Assembly (NCBI GenBank): GCA_027922465.2 | Contig: BQMF02000120.1 | Location: 744,001 to 808,000 of the forward strand | Length of the DNA: 64,000 nt | Source: Turritopsis dohrnii | Taxonomy: Eukaryota; Cnidaria; Hydrozoa; Anthoathecata; Oceaniidae | Reading direction: 5' to 3' | Shown here: positions 31,645 to 43,400 of the stretch, piece by piece | How positions within the stretch are numbered: position 1 is the stretch's first letter | Layout: every line of letters starts with the position of its first letter | Made by a program: the position numbers and the translations under genes | Notes under the pieces: model-generated | The model's database searches: none | What the model saw: the letters and a program-made list of their open reading frames with translations, nothing else | Told to the model about the DNA's origin: nothing

Positions 31645-31686
31645 TTTTTTTTTTTTTAATTAGTCGCTCAACAAGGTTTAAAACCA

Positions 31687-34020
31687 CTAATGTGTATTGA
31701 GGTACAAGGAGGAAAGGTGACGATGGACATTACATTTAAAGTGTTGAAGATTATAATAAGAAGGAAAAACAGACTGGGGTAAAGAATTCCAGAGAGTGGA
31801 GGAGCGAGGAATGAAACTTTGTTGGTAAAAATTCTTTGATGATTTTGGGATGCTGACAGTGTGATCATGGCAATTAGATGAATATCTTGTGTTTCGCTTG
31901 AAAGTCTTTAATGCAGGGATGAGAGAAGAGAGCTCAGTTGAACATTTTCCGTAAAAGTATTTATAAAAGAGGCAAAGAGGGAGGCAAAATGGGAGAGTGT
32001 GTCAAGTTTACTTGCAAGTTCATCACCTACAGCATTACAGATTCTTTTCTGGATACGGTCTAAAAGATTTAGAGAATCAGAGGGTGCACCACCCCAGATA
32101 TGGCAACAATACTCAATACAAGGTCGAATAGTAGATTTATAGAGGTAAAGAATGGCATCAGGGCTGAGGTATGCTCTTGCACGAAGAAGGGCGCCCACCT
32201 TCATCGAGGCTGACTTAGCGATTGCCTCAATGTATGAGCGCCAGGAGAAGTCCTGTGAAAAAGTGATGCCGAGGAGACGAAAGGAGTTGTTTTCTTCCAA
32301 CTGGGTGCCATTCATGGAAATTGACGGTAAAAAGGGATCTTTAGTATGATTTACAGATAGAAGTTTCGTTTTTGTGGAATTGAATGTGACCAGCCATTTC
32401 TCTCCCCACTCAACTATAGATTGCAGATCAAACTCAATTTCGCCTGCCATTTCTACCTGGCTGAACAAATCTGATTTTGGAGTACAGGAATAGATGGTTG
32501 AATCATCAGCATAGATGGCAAGCTTGGAAATAATGTCATCAGGCAGATCATTGATGAAAAGAAGAAAAAGGGTTGGCCCAAGGACAGAACCTTGGGGAAC
32601 ACCTGCATTGATGGAATGTGTCGATGATGATTGCCCGTCTAAAACAACCTTAAGCCTACGATTACCAAGGAAGGAACGAATCATCTCATAAAAGAGACCC
32701 TTAACTCCATATGCAGCAAGCTTTTTCAAAAGACCAGTATGCCATACTTTATCAAATGCCTTGGATATGTCAAGAGCAACAGCTCTTGCCTCCCCAGATT
32801 TATCTAATGCAGTGTAAATTCTATCAGTTATCACTGTAAGGAGGTCAGCAGTTGAGCGTTGGGAGCGAAAGCCATATTGAGAATCTGAGAAGAGGTTATT
32901 AGATTCAAGGTGATTAACAAGAGCATTATTGATAAAGGCCTCAAAAAGTTTACTCATAACTGGTAGGAGACTAATGGGTCTGTAATTTCGTGGATTAGAT
33001 CGATCACCATAATTTTTAAAGACTGGAATTACAGAGGCAAACTTCCAAGATGAAGGAAAGCAAGATTCAGCTATGCACTTGTTATATAGACGAGAAAGTA
33101 CAGGAGATAATTCAGGTGCACACTTTTGAAATAGGATGACAGGAATTCCATCAGGGCCAGTAGCCTTAGAAGCATCAAGATTTGAAATGATGGAAGATAT
33201 TTTAGCTGGTGTGATAAAGCAGCTATCCAGTACTTTATTAGTCCTCAAGGGAAATTCCGGAACAGCATGGTCAGAGTCATCAAGAGTAGAGTTAGTACTG
33301 AAAATATTAGAGAAGAGTTCAGCTTTATCCTTAGATGATGATAAAATCTCTGGACCATTGAAAATGGGAGGAATGGATGACCTTTTATTGTTGGTGACAC
33401 TTTTAATGATGCGCCAAAAATCTCGAGAGCCAATTTTTTGTGAAGAGATACGATTACGAGTTTCTTGTTGATATGTAGACTTTGCATTATTAATGACAGA
33501 TTTGCAGTGATTTCGTGCTTGGTTGAAAAGAACCTTATTATGAGAAGACTTCTCACGTTGATATTGATGAAAGTAAAGATTTCTGTGAGCAATTGCTGCA
33601 GCACAAACAGGTGAGAACCAGGGAGAGGAGTGAGGTTTAACACGAAATTTTCTACTGGGGATAAATGCTTCAATACCAGATGTAAGCCAAGATGTAACTT
33701 CCTCTGCACATTTTTCAGCTGGATTTGAAAACACATTGTACCAGGGGACATCGCGAAGAAAGTCTCGAAAATTATCCCATTCACCACGTTCATAACTGAA
33801 GAGAGTGCGATGAAAAGGAGATTCAGAAGCAGCTTTGCAATTAAGAGATGTTAAGACAGAAACTACGCCATGGTCAGAGTTGCCAAGAGGAGCTTGACCA
33901 GATGCTTTACAGATATCAGGATTTGATGTTAAAAAGAGATCAAGTAGAGATGGAGATTGATCATCACGATCAGGAAAGCGAGTAGGGAAGTCAATGATTT
34001 GGTGAAGAGATCGAGATTGA
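31687..34020 (-). pseudogene. LINE reverse transcriptase (3' part of the ORF)
   Basis: Reads IIDFPTRFPDRDDQ onward through the end of the endonuclease and then the polymerase. Motifs include NPRNYRPISLLPVMSK, ALDISKAFDKVWH, GVPQGSVLGPTLFLLF and the YADD active site (AIYADDSTI). The C-terminal LYKSTIRPCIEYCCHIW block follows. A second frameshift near 31975 separates this from the true C-terminus (LFYKYFYGKCS, then STLWNSLP), which ends at a TAG at 31687. With correct frames the product would have the full domain set. As it stands it is broken. Confidence 0.88.
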
Positions 34021-34593
34021 GGCAAAATTAAGAGTATGAATTCCTGAGTGAGAGATTCCATTTGAGAATTTGAGCCTTTTTTCATGATGAACATTGAAGT
34101 CACCAAAAACAAATATGTTGGCACTGTGATGAATTGATAGGGCCTTGTCAATACTTTCAGATATAGAGTCTATAACAGAACAGTCTTGGGATGATGGAGA
34201 TCGATAAAGAAAGAACAGATAGCTTGTTGAATGGAGCAACGAAAGACGAAAGCACATGTATGGCAAATCAGGATCCTCCAGATCACTCACACGAGTTATA
34301 GGTAAATTGTCTCGAAGGTATACACCAAGGCCATGCATGTGGGTTTTAGAGTCCTTACGACGTAGAGGAAGATAACCTTGAAAGAGAAAATCATTTTCTG
34401 TGTCAATATTGGAATTCAGATTAGTCTCCGAAATTGCAAGGATGTCGGGAGAGTTGTTAGAAATGAAAGCATGAATGTGAGAGAAATTTGTACGAAAACC
34501 ACGGACATTTGTGAAAGATATGTTCAGTGGGGCCGGGTTAATCGAATTGGGTTTTGAAGTTGGTTTTTTTGTGTTTTTTCTTTGATTAACCAT
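33991..34593 (-). pseudogene. LINE endonuclease domain (5' part of the ORF)
   Basis: The apurinic-type endonuclease domain has LNISFTNVRGF (metal-binding Asn), LAISETNL (catalytic Glu) and FVFGDFNVHHE (Asp and Asn). It stays in frame to HTLNFA. A single-base indel between about 34022 and 34005 then moves the reading into the frame of the polymerase part, where SLLDLFL and GNSDHGVV supply the final Asp and His. The basic N-terminus is compatible with the start of a single-ORF element. The remaining residues before 33991 are frameshift tail. Confidence 0.85.
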
Positions 34594-35763
34594 TTCATAA
34601 GGGAAGTTTAGATAGAGAAATTAAATAAAAGGAACAAACATAACATGTACTTGCAAAAAGTCTGATTGTGTCAATAGTGTTGGTTCATCAATAAACCTTC
34701 TGCCGTAACAGAAGGCTCAGGGTGTGGCCTCGACAAAGCACACCAGACACATTTGCTGGGAAACCCTCCATGCGCGACATGGCACAACAAATGTCCTGAT
34801 ATTTTACAGCTGCTGATGGAACAGCCTCTCTTAAGCGCTACCAAAAAAGTTCGGGTTCCTAACTATCAGCCGGCCTCAGACCAGTAACTGAGTTTTTGAG
34901 TTGTACCCTCACCAAGAGATGACTTACCAGAGTTTCGACACAACAGCGACAGTTCACAAGCAGGCAAAGAGCACATACAACAACTAGACAAACAGAAAAA
35001 GGTGAAAGAAACCAGCGTTCAGTGTCCTAGCTTAGAAACAAGGTAAACTTGAGTTTACCTCTAACTAAGCCACTGACAAAGATGGAGTTCGAGGCTGGCC
35101 AGTAGGAAGATCCTACCTACTCCATAAAGATTTACAGTTTTCTCAGGGTGTTACATCAGAGTTTTCCTTCTCCTAGATGGACTGCCTTCACCACGGCTTA
35201 ATGGAGCCCCATCTACCCCTTATTAAGATTTCCATGGAATGGATAATCTTATTCATTTCGGCGGCGTATCTATTTCTCTATCTATCTATCTACAGGGTAA
35301 TGCTCTAGCCTGTGATTTTCATATCTCCGCTGTGATGATAATGTAAAATGTTGACAGGCTAAAGCTGAACCGAAGCATGTAAAAACAATATGGTGGCGCG
35401 TGGAAGGTCGTGCTTGTGTTTTGTGCTTGGTACTTTTATCTGGAAATGTTGGAAAAGTTTACGTACAGATCATTTCATAATTAAAGAACTGCATGTGACT
35501 TGTAAAGAGACAGGACTATCGTTTGTATAACAAAATATACGTGATTTACAGTCGAATTTTGAGAATTTTATATACAGGTTGTTGATAATAATAACAAGAG
35601 AAGGAAGAATATCATAACATTGATATTATACTGTGTATGAAGACTCATTTATCTGATGCCGAATCTCAAGATTTGTATTTAATCGATGGTTATGAATTGT
35701 ATACATTGACATATGAAACAAATAAATTGGGAAGACAAGATATTGAATGAAAATATCATGGAT
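34594..35763. other. Possible LINE 5' leader and intergenic sequence
   Basis: From 34594 to about 35250 the base composition is richer in G+C than the surroundings and could be the LINE 5' untranslated region. A TATC microsatellite lies at 35270-35295. The remainder is AT-rich. No gene is seen. Confidence 0.4.
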
Positions 35764-36183
35764 ACTCCATTTCGGAGTTAGCTCCGCCATTAACTAAATT
35801 TCCGTAAGTGGTGCAAGTTGAACTTTGGACCCTCGTGATTTCTATGGCGAACGTGCTGAAAACATTTAATGAGAAACTTCTTTTAAGTTTTTTAAGGAAT
35901 TGCCGACGCATTAATTTTCATAATTGTTTCCCAAAAGTAAAGTAAAGAGCTGTAAAACTTTATTCTTGTAGGTGACAAGTATTTTTCTTTAAAAAATAGA
36001 AAACATGAGATCTAAAAAGATGACTCATTCATTCATAAAACATCATCTCTCAACAACAATTTTTCTCGACTTAAACAATTTGATTTACGAACGTGATTTC
36101 TCGATTTATTATTATATACGGACATGCACTTCATTATATCGTTGTGGATTTGGACTACCCTCTACGAACATATCCATTAAAAT

Positions 36184-36613
36184 AATGCCTTTAGAAAAGT
36201 ACGAGGATTTTCTGGAGTTGTCAGTGAAAGAATTGACAAACTATTTGAGTGTTCGTGGAATGAATACAACCGGTAAAAAAGTAGAGCTAGTAGATCGTGC
36301 ATTTGCTGCGTTTAAATTAAAAATGAAGATCATATCTTCAACAGAAGAACAGCAATTACAGCTCGATAAGGATTATAATGCAACGCTAAAAAAATATGGT
36401 CTGCCTGATCCAAAGTTAGTCGATAACAAAAGCAAAAAAAGATCAAAAAGGAAGCAAGATTATCACAGCTTGGTGTTCTTGCATGGCTGGATCTTACGAA
36501 ACTTGCAACCACGTTATATTATTATCACAAACACCAATAACACATCTTGTATGTTTTCCCTAGTAGTCAGAGATCAAAATAATAATCCAAAATCGTGTCC
36601 AAAAAAGTTCTAG
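36184..36613 (+). CDS. SAP-like domain ORF carried by the transposon
   Basis: The frame is open from 36005, and homology starts at the ATG at 36184 (MPLEKYEDFLELSVKELTN). LSVKELTNYLSVRGMNTTGK, then ELVDRAFAAF, has the form of a SAP helix-extended-loop-helix. It is followed by EEQQLQLDKDYNATLKKYGL and PDPKLVD. In invertebrate genomes this N-terminal block usually precedes a SWIM finger and a YqaJ-type nuclease. Here it is cut off after about 90 residues and ends in unrelated sequence, so only the DNA-binding head was retained. The family link is from memory. Confidence 0.55.
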
Positions 36614-36830
36614 TACAAAGTCCAATGCCGTTTCCAAAGTCAAATTCAAGTGTAATCGTGTTCAATAGGTAGTCCATGTCGTTTCCAGTTAGGTAGTCCA
36701 ATAATATCGTTTCCAAAGTCAAATTCAAGCGTAATCGTGTCCAATAGGTAGTCCAATGTCGTTTCCAAAATCAAATTCAAATGTAATCGTGTCCAATAGG
36801 TAGTCCAATGTCGTTTCCAGTCAAAAGTTT
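36600..36830. repeat. Tandem repeat, about 50-bp unit, inside the transposon
   Basis: Units of the form TCGTTTCCAAAGTCAAATTC, then GTAATCGTGTCCAATAGGTA, repeat with starts (GTTTCC) at 36630, 36681, 36719, 36761 and 36813. Some units are partly deleted. Confidence 0.85.
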
Positions 36831-36965
36831 AAGATAATAAAATTAATGGTGTGTGTTTTCTTCAAGATCGCAGTGTAAAATGGCGGTATAACACGAGGGT
36901 CCAAAGTTCAACTTGCACCACTTACGGAAATTTAGTTAATGGCGGAGCTAACTCCGAAATGGAGT

Positions 36966-37975
36966 ATTAAAAGATATTTTCACAAAAGAGAATTCCCATC
37001 CTAGTCTTCTTACATGCTGCATGTATTGCTTGGCTGACAACAAAATATATGTCAAAAGGCTTCAATAATGATTTTAATTATGTTGTGCAGTCTTTGAAAA
37101 AAGAAACGATGTAATCTTGAAGAGAGTTTGTGTCAGTACCTATGATGATCCAGACATTATTTAAAAACAGTAAATTGATACACTTTGAAGCAGTTACGAG
37201 ATGTCGATTGGTTTACAGTCTACAAAACAATAAACATTAACAAGACCATACCAAATTCATGAGATCATTTTTAATAACTATGCCCTGCTAATAGAAAAGA
37301 AACTTAAGTGACGTCCTTGCCCATGGCTGAATAAGTCATTTAAAAGCAAAATGAACAATCACGATGCAGTATATTAAGGAAAGCCAACAGAGTAAAGGTC
37401 ACACCTATCCTGCCTTATTCTGTTTGTTGCAAATAAAGCAAACCTCTGTGGCTGTGTGAAAACTGCTCTGTATTTTAGACCACGGAAGAACATAAGGATC
37501 AAAAAGTTATTACGTAATTGCCCAGTGAATTTGAAATTTTACTTCTGTCGACTTATTGAATAGTTCTTGACGATTTTTATTTTTTTAATTTTTATGTATA
37601 TAAATTAAGCAATTTTACATTGTATATATTTATTTTCACTCTGCAAATTTGTTATTGTACTTAACAGGACTTATATATATGGAAAGAGAGAGAAAGCAGC
37701 ATACATACATAATGAAGTGTATAATCCCTTAGAAAAAAGTTTATTTTTGACAATGAAAAGTAATCACAACAACATCTTTTATCAAATTAAAATTACAAGC
37801 ATGTCATGCTTAAGTTACGGAAATCTTTTAACCACTTAGTTGTTTCTTGTTTAATATTTAATTTGACTTGCATTTCGAGTCAATTGAATAAAAAGCTCTG
37901 TGCACACTTGTGTATAAAGAAAATGAATACTGCATGCTTCGAATAATCTGAGGCATTTATTAAATTTTTCGAATT
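36966..37975. other. Intergenic, no feature recognised
   Basis: The stretch is AT-rich with no long open frame. Only short AT-rich and AGAG runs (37670-37700) stand out. Confidence 0.5.
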
Positions 37976-38230
37976 TTTTTGGGGGCGTTTATTCGATGGG
38001 GGCCTCCTAAAGAGGGAGGTGTTCTTTAAATTTTAGAAAAATCGACAAAAAGAATGCTCTAAGATTCTATGATCGTATTGGAACGTGTACGATACGAAAT
38101 GTTCTGAAATCCTGGAAAAAGAGCTCATCAAGCGAAGAAAACGTTTATTAAATAATTTCACTTTTCAGGGGGCGTTTATTCGAGGAGGGCGTTTAAATGA
38201 AGAAGGGCGTTTAATTCGACGGTCATGTAC
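37976..38230. repeat. GGGCGTTTATTCGA-type repeated blocks
   Basis: GGGGGCGTTTATTCGATGGG (about 37981), GGGGGCGTTTATTCGAGGAG (about 38168), GGGCGTTTAAATGA and GGGCGTTTAATTCGAC repeat within 250 bp. This style is common in the terminal regions of DNA transposons, but only one end is visible. Confidence 0.5.
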
Positions 38231-39238
38231 AGGCTTTTTGAAATTTTTGATTACATACTTTGAGCCTGAGGGTGATTCTTAAAATATTCTTAATTCTGAC
38301 AAATTTGAGCCTCGTGATTCTTATAAAAAGAATTCTTATAGCTAAGTTAACCTTGAAGCTTATGGTTTTAGTCATGAAAGTCTTAATTTCATTATAGTCA
38401 CTTGTCTAAATCGCAAACATCGTGTCAAAGTGGGTAACAGTTTTAACAGTTGAATTTTGTAAACACCCTGCATTTATTTGGAAGGCCTTAATAGAATGGA
38501 AGATTGAAGAATTTACTCTATTTTGCTCAACGTAGCAACCGTTCGCAAGACGCGGCACTCAAATTGTCTTCACTTCTTCGTATCGGGCAAGTCTACTACT
38601 CCGGCGAAATTTGCTGACGAGTACAGAAATATTGACCAATCAGAAACATTTTCACTGGGGAACATCGTGTCTGCAATTGAGTAGGAGTATGTGTATGTGA
38701 TAGGATTCAAACATTACATTATTACGGTCAAAACACTTATAAAAGTATTTGAACAAATGAGGCTTAGCCCGAACCTTACCCTCACTAACCCAGACACATT
38801 TCACAAGGTTTACACCGTAAAGTTTAATGTTTGAATCCTGTCCAATAAACTGTATGACAGACACCGGTCGTTAGTCCATATTTTAAAGGGAACTGGAAAC
38901 TAAGATGCTTTTTAATTTCTTTGAATAACACGAAAACGAGTCCTAACTCGGGAATTCCGAACCTCCTACTGGTACCACTTATGTTTTGATATTCTTTGGT
39001 TAGGTGAACAAAGGAATTCGTATAACGAAGGAAATTTCAAAATTACCTTAGCAACGGTGGTTGTTCTCCCTAGCAACAACGAATAATTACTTATTATACT
39101 TATTAATTTGTTGTCAATAATTGAGCACGAACGTTGAGCATGTACTCGCGCGCCTCATAATGACAAGACTGAGAGTCGCACGCCTGAACTACGAAATAAC
39201 CCTCGCGTGAGATCAATCGCACGCCTGGCAATTTTTTC
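38231..39238. other. Intergenic, no feature recognised
   Basis: No gene or clear repeat is seen. The sequence near 39100-39235 may belong to the LINE fragment that follows. Confidence 0.4.
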
Positions 39239-39607
39239 ATTGACAAGACTGCTAAACACATCGAGACAATTTGTAAACAGGCTTCAGAAAAAACTAAAGC
39301 CCTTCTTCGTATCAGAAATCTCCTAACATTCGACAAAACCTCGATTCTCTTTCAAGCTTATGTTCTTTCAAGTTTTCTATATTGTCCTATTTTATGGATG
39401 TTCTGTAATAGGTCTAGTTTTAATTTTTTGAGTAAAGTTTACTATCGTGCATTATGTGCATTGCATTTTCGATATGACTTAGATAAAAATAAACTATTAC
39501 AATTACATGGAAACTTTAGTATTGATATCAGACACCTACAAGTACTGATGACTGAAGTTTTTAATTCAGTTCACCATTTGAATCCAAGACTAGGTCTTAC
39601 TGTTTAA
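39239..39607 (+). pseudogene. LINE reverse transcriptase C-terminal fragment
   Basis: The plus-strand frame reads IDKTAKHIETICKQASEKTK, then LSSFLYCPILWMFCNRSS and YYRALCALHFRYDLDKNK, to a TAA at 39605. This is the segment after the polymerase domain of Jockey/CR1-type LINEs (K--ALSRIR-YL, LS-F-YCPL-WMF). No catalytic motifs are present. It is a 5'-truncated copy, unrelated in detail to the LINE at 31645-34593. Confidence 0.75.
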
Positions 39608-39627
39608 ATTCAATTGCATTTAGAGCC

Positions 39628-39697
39628 CAACCTCGTCCCCAGGGCTTCTTGCCTTTAATAATCAAAAAGGCAAGAAGCCCTCCTGGGGACGAGGTTG
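39628..39697. mobile_element. Short fold-back MITE (CAACCTCGTCCCCAGG)
   Basis: A near-perfect 70-bp hairpin: CAACCTCGTCCCCAGG and GGCTTCTTGCC on the left are mirrored on the right around a short AT loop. The arms are about 31 bp. It sits just after the LINE fragment. Confidence 0.8.
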
Positions 39698-40445
39698 TTT
39701 AGAGCCAGCAATCTCTAGAACTCTCTTGAGTTTAAATGTTGCAAGGACTCAAATGAATTTAATTTTTTGAAGCTTAAAAAATCCAGTACTGAAAGTCTCG
39801 TATTTTTTGAAGCTCCAGCCTCTAGTTTCATATGAACGGGTTTCTTTTAAAAAAAACAAGAGGCCCATAGGCCTTAAGGTCAGCGCAAATTTGATGCTCA
39901 GAAATCACAAGAATATAATTAATTTACAGAAGAGAAACCTATATTCCCTGAGAATTGGCTTAATTTTGCATCAACTTTGACTATTCTCTATACATTTTGC
40001 TGCAATCTGCACTGAAACAAAATTGACAAAAAATAAAAGTTCGTCGTCCTTCAATCTATTTGTTTACATTTTCATTTTTTTTTTTTTTTTGTAACGCTCA
40101 CATTTTTGAGTGAGGAAATCGTTCGGCGACAGGTGACCAACGAATCGAGTTAATCCATCTAGTTCCCAAAAGTCTTACCTAGAGTACATGGATTTTCAGG
40201 CCGTTCACATCACATAAAAGGATGCACAAATGTACTGCTGTAAATTAAACATAGTAATTTTCACAATAAAGGTTAGCCGATCATTGTCAATGAAACAACT
40301 TCACTTTCCATCTTTTTTATTTGATCATTCTTCTACAATTCAAATTATCAATTTGTCAAAGCATTTATTGAAAAGTAAACCTTTTCACTAAATAATTATC
40401 TGTTTTAGTTAATAACTTACATTTTGACACAATGCAAGGTTGTAT
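39698..40445. other. 3' flank of the Helitron gene
   Basis: Includes ACAAGAGGCCCATAGGCCTT at about 39857, a motif that looks like a mobile-element terminus, and a T-run at 40077-40092. The 3' end of the Helitron on the minus strand must lie here, but no CTRR end preceded by a hairpin could be fixed. Confidence 0.4.
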
Positions 40446-43400
40446 CTATTTTTCTTTTATCTGCAACTTAATTGCGTCATGATCTGAATAGTAAACAAAA
40501 TGCATAGAAATGTTAGTGTCAGTATGTTGAGCAAGATCTCTGTGAATGTACACATGATCAATCAATGACCCAGAAATATGAGTGGCAGTTTCATTTGTTA
40601 ATACATAATTCTCATTTAGATAATTATGCAACATGGTGTTATTTGATTGCAGGGTATTAATATTGAAATCTCCTAGAATTATATGAACCAATTCAACTTG
40701 GCTACTCAAATGTTGGATATGATATAAAAAATTTGAGAGACTTAGGTTGTTTTTTCGATATATAAGGATGATATTCAGATGGTCAGAGCAAGTATCAGAT
40801 TTGCACAATGTATAAAGAGAAGCTCCAGGAATTGAAATGTTATTGACCAATGTAACACTATCATTATATGCCAATGCAATGTTTGAAAATTTGTCATTAC
40901 TGGTATTGTTGAATTCCAATGAAAATGGAGTCAAAGTTCTTGATATTTGTGTCGTGTCGATATTGGATGTCAATTGAGTTTCAGTAAAACAAAGTACATC
41001 ACTTTCCATAAGCACGTTATCATGCTTAATATCAATTGCATGTTTTGAAAGGGAGCGAACATTAAGTAATGAAATTGAAAGGACTTCTTCCGTACATGGT
41101 GAATTTCTATAATCTAGAGATAGATTTTCTCTCATAAATTCATACTCAACAGATGCTCTTGAATCGGTGGTAACATGTTTCTTATCAATGTCTCCTAAGA
41201 TATACAATCCAGCTAAAGATGTTACACGACTTAAAGCAACATAAACTTGACCGGAATTAAATCGCTTTTGTCGGAGCATATCAAGACTGAATACTATTTT
41301 TGGGAATGTTTTACCTTGAACTTTATGAACGGTACAAGCCCATGAAAGAATTAATGGAAATTGAAGCCTATTAATTACTGGTGATGATAAACTATTCTTC
41401 CGTATTTTTATCTCTTTTTCAACTCTGCTGATTGGGACTAACTTGTGAGCTCTTCCAAAAGGATCCCCATTAGTCGCTTTTACCCCTATATCTTCATCAT
41501 CCATTTTCAGATATATAGTAACTATGTTACCTCTTTGATCAAACCTCAGATGTTCAACTGTTCCTATTTGGCCATTACACAGTTTATCTTCGACGTCAAG
41601 ATTTGATGTTAGCATCACTTTCGCTTTTATCTTTAATGAAAGTTTTTTAGCTAATCCACCAGTATCCATTTGACTTCGCTGATACACCTTTTCAAGAACA
41701 CTTGCTGCAATATTCTCAGGCAACTTATCGATGGCTTCAATTTCGTACTCGAAACCTGGTAGTTCTCGTAATTTTCTCTGGTTATGTTCATTAACTAAAG
41801 CATTCTCAGCCCAAATATGAATAGCATCATTTGGATAGTTTGGGTCATCTATTTCAATTCTTCTTGATTGCAGTATTTCTCTATCTCTGTCTGTCAGTAA
41901 TCCTAATCTGATATTGTTTAAAAGACCGATGAATGTTTGATCACCTCGTTGTCTCATGACTTCAGTAAGTTCAGCAATTTTAAAGTATCGCCAACAGTGA
42001 AAGATATTCAACATATGATCATTAAATTCTGCAAAAACAGGTTTTTGTTGAATTGGTGGTAATTGATAAAAGTCACCACAAGCAATTATTGATATTCCTG
42101 CAAATGGAAGATCTTCAGTGCAACCAAATATTTCACATAATCTTTGATGAATATACAGAAGTAGCTTGTTTGACACCATTGATATTTCATCGATAATTAT
42201 CACTTTAAGTTCACTATACTTTTGTCTAAGGGAACTTCTTTTTTTGTCGCTTAATTTTGAAACACATTTACCACTCGTCCGATCAGGTAATATTCCTAAC
42301 GCTGAATGGATAGTTGAGCCATCAATATTCACAGCTGCAACTCCAGTTGGTGCTAACATTAACATTCTCTCTTTGTTGTGTTCACCTGAACCATAAGACA
42401 GAGCTTTATGCAAGTACATTTTGATAGTTGTTAGTAGATGTGATTTTCCGCATCCAGCACTCCCAGTAATGAAAATTTGAAACGGTTCTTGTTTTGTTGT
42501 CTCCTTGCTTTGCAAAGATTTCATTGAAGTTCTCACCCACTTATTAACGAAGTTAAAAATCTCTCTCTGCTTTTTGTTTAACGAACGGATTTTTTCATTC
42601 ATTTCATCATCAGAAATTGTAATTGGTGTACGAGCTGGCGCTCCACAAATATTTTCGTCAGTAAAATCGTCAACTTCCCCATCTTCGTTTCCATTTTGCT
42701 CTAGTTCATCTCTTACAGAATCGTTTTCTTGTTCTCCAGCTGCATCAAAACCGTTAGCATTGTTTGCATTGAAATGAACAAATGCATTGTCGACTATTTC
42801 ACCGTAAGGTTCACAAATCTGTTTGTTAGTGTTGATGACGTCTAAAACCTCTGGATCTAATATTTTTTCTGTATATGTTCCGGATGCAGTAGCCTTTAAT
42901 TCAGTTTCATTTCGGAAAGGATAAAACATGAACAACATATGATGAGCATAGGCCTCTGGCTTCGTTATTTTGTTAGGTACATGGTATCTTAATACACATT
43001 TGGTTTTCCGCAATTTAACGCGCTCTTTTGATGACATAAGTGGGACAGTAGTCGGTAGGCGGGTGTCTTTTTCATCGAGCAACAGATCCTCAAGAACTTC
43101 TGGTTGGCAGTCATTTTCGTCTTCATCAGTAACTTTTACATCCAATACATAACTGGACAGAAATTTGGCAAAACATAAATTATCCATCATGGCGTATTTT
43201 CCTTTCTTAAAAGACAAGTTTGGTCTGTCAATGTAACGGTCTAACATATTTCTTTTGAAAATATTAGTCTCGTTATCAGGCATATTTGCTATTTCTTCTT
43301 CGCTCCGACAAACTCGATAACGGTTTTCAGGAAGATTACTATTTGCAAAGGTTACTGCTGGACATGTTTTACGTAACCAAATTTCTGGCAAAACAATTGA

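Larger units (their letters stand above)
31645..34593 (-). mobile_element. Non-LTR retrotransposon (LINE, Jockey/CR1 group), nearly complete, two frameshifts
   Basis: The minus-strand element has endonuclease and reverse transcriptase and ends in a poly(A) run at 31657-31645 directly after the coding end at 31687. Coding starts at 34593. The 5' limit may extend to about 35250 as untranslated leader, but no target duplication could be fixed. Two single-base frameshifts (about 34005-34022 and about 31965-31985) are the only obvious lesions, so this is a young copy. Confidence 0.9.
35764..36965. mobile_element. DNA transposon with perfect 74-bp inverted repeats (ISL2EU-like?)
   Basis: The termini at 35764-35837 and 36892-36965 are perfect 74-bp inverted copies, starting ACTCCATTTCGGAGTTAGCT. 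They are flanked by AT dinucleotides on both sides (35762-35763 and 36966-36967). The interior carries a SAP-like ORF (36184-36613) and a 50-bp tandem repeat. A 2-bp AT duplication together with a SAP/YqaJ-type accessory ORF suggests the ISL2EU group, by inference. No transposase is present, so it is non-autonomous. The perfect termini indicate recent movement. Confidence 0.75.

Noticed and set aside
33136..33471. Plus-strand frame within the LINE
   Set aside because: Antisense to the reverse transcriptase region.
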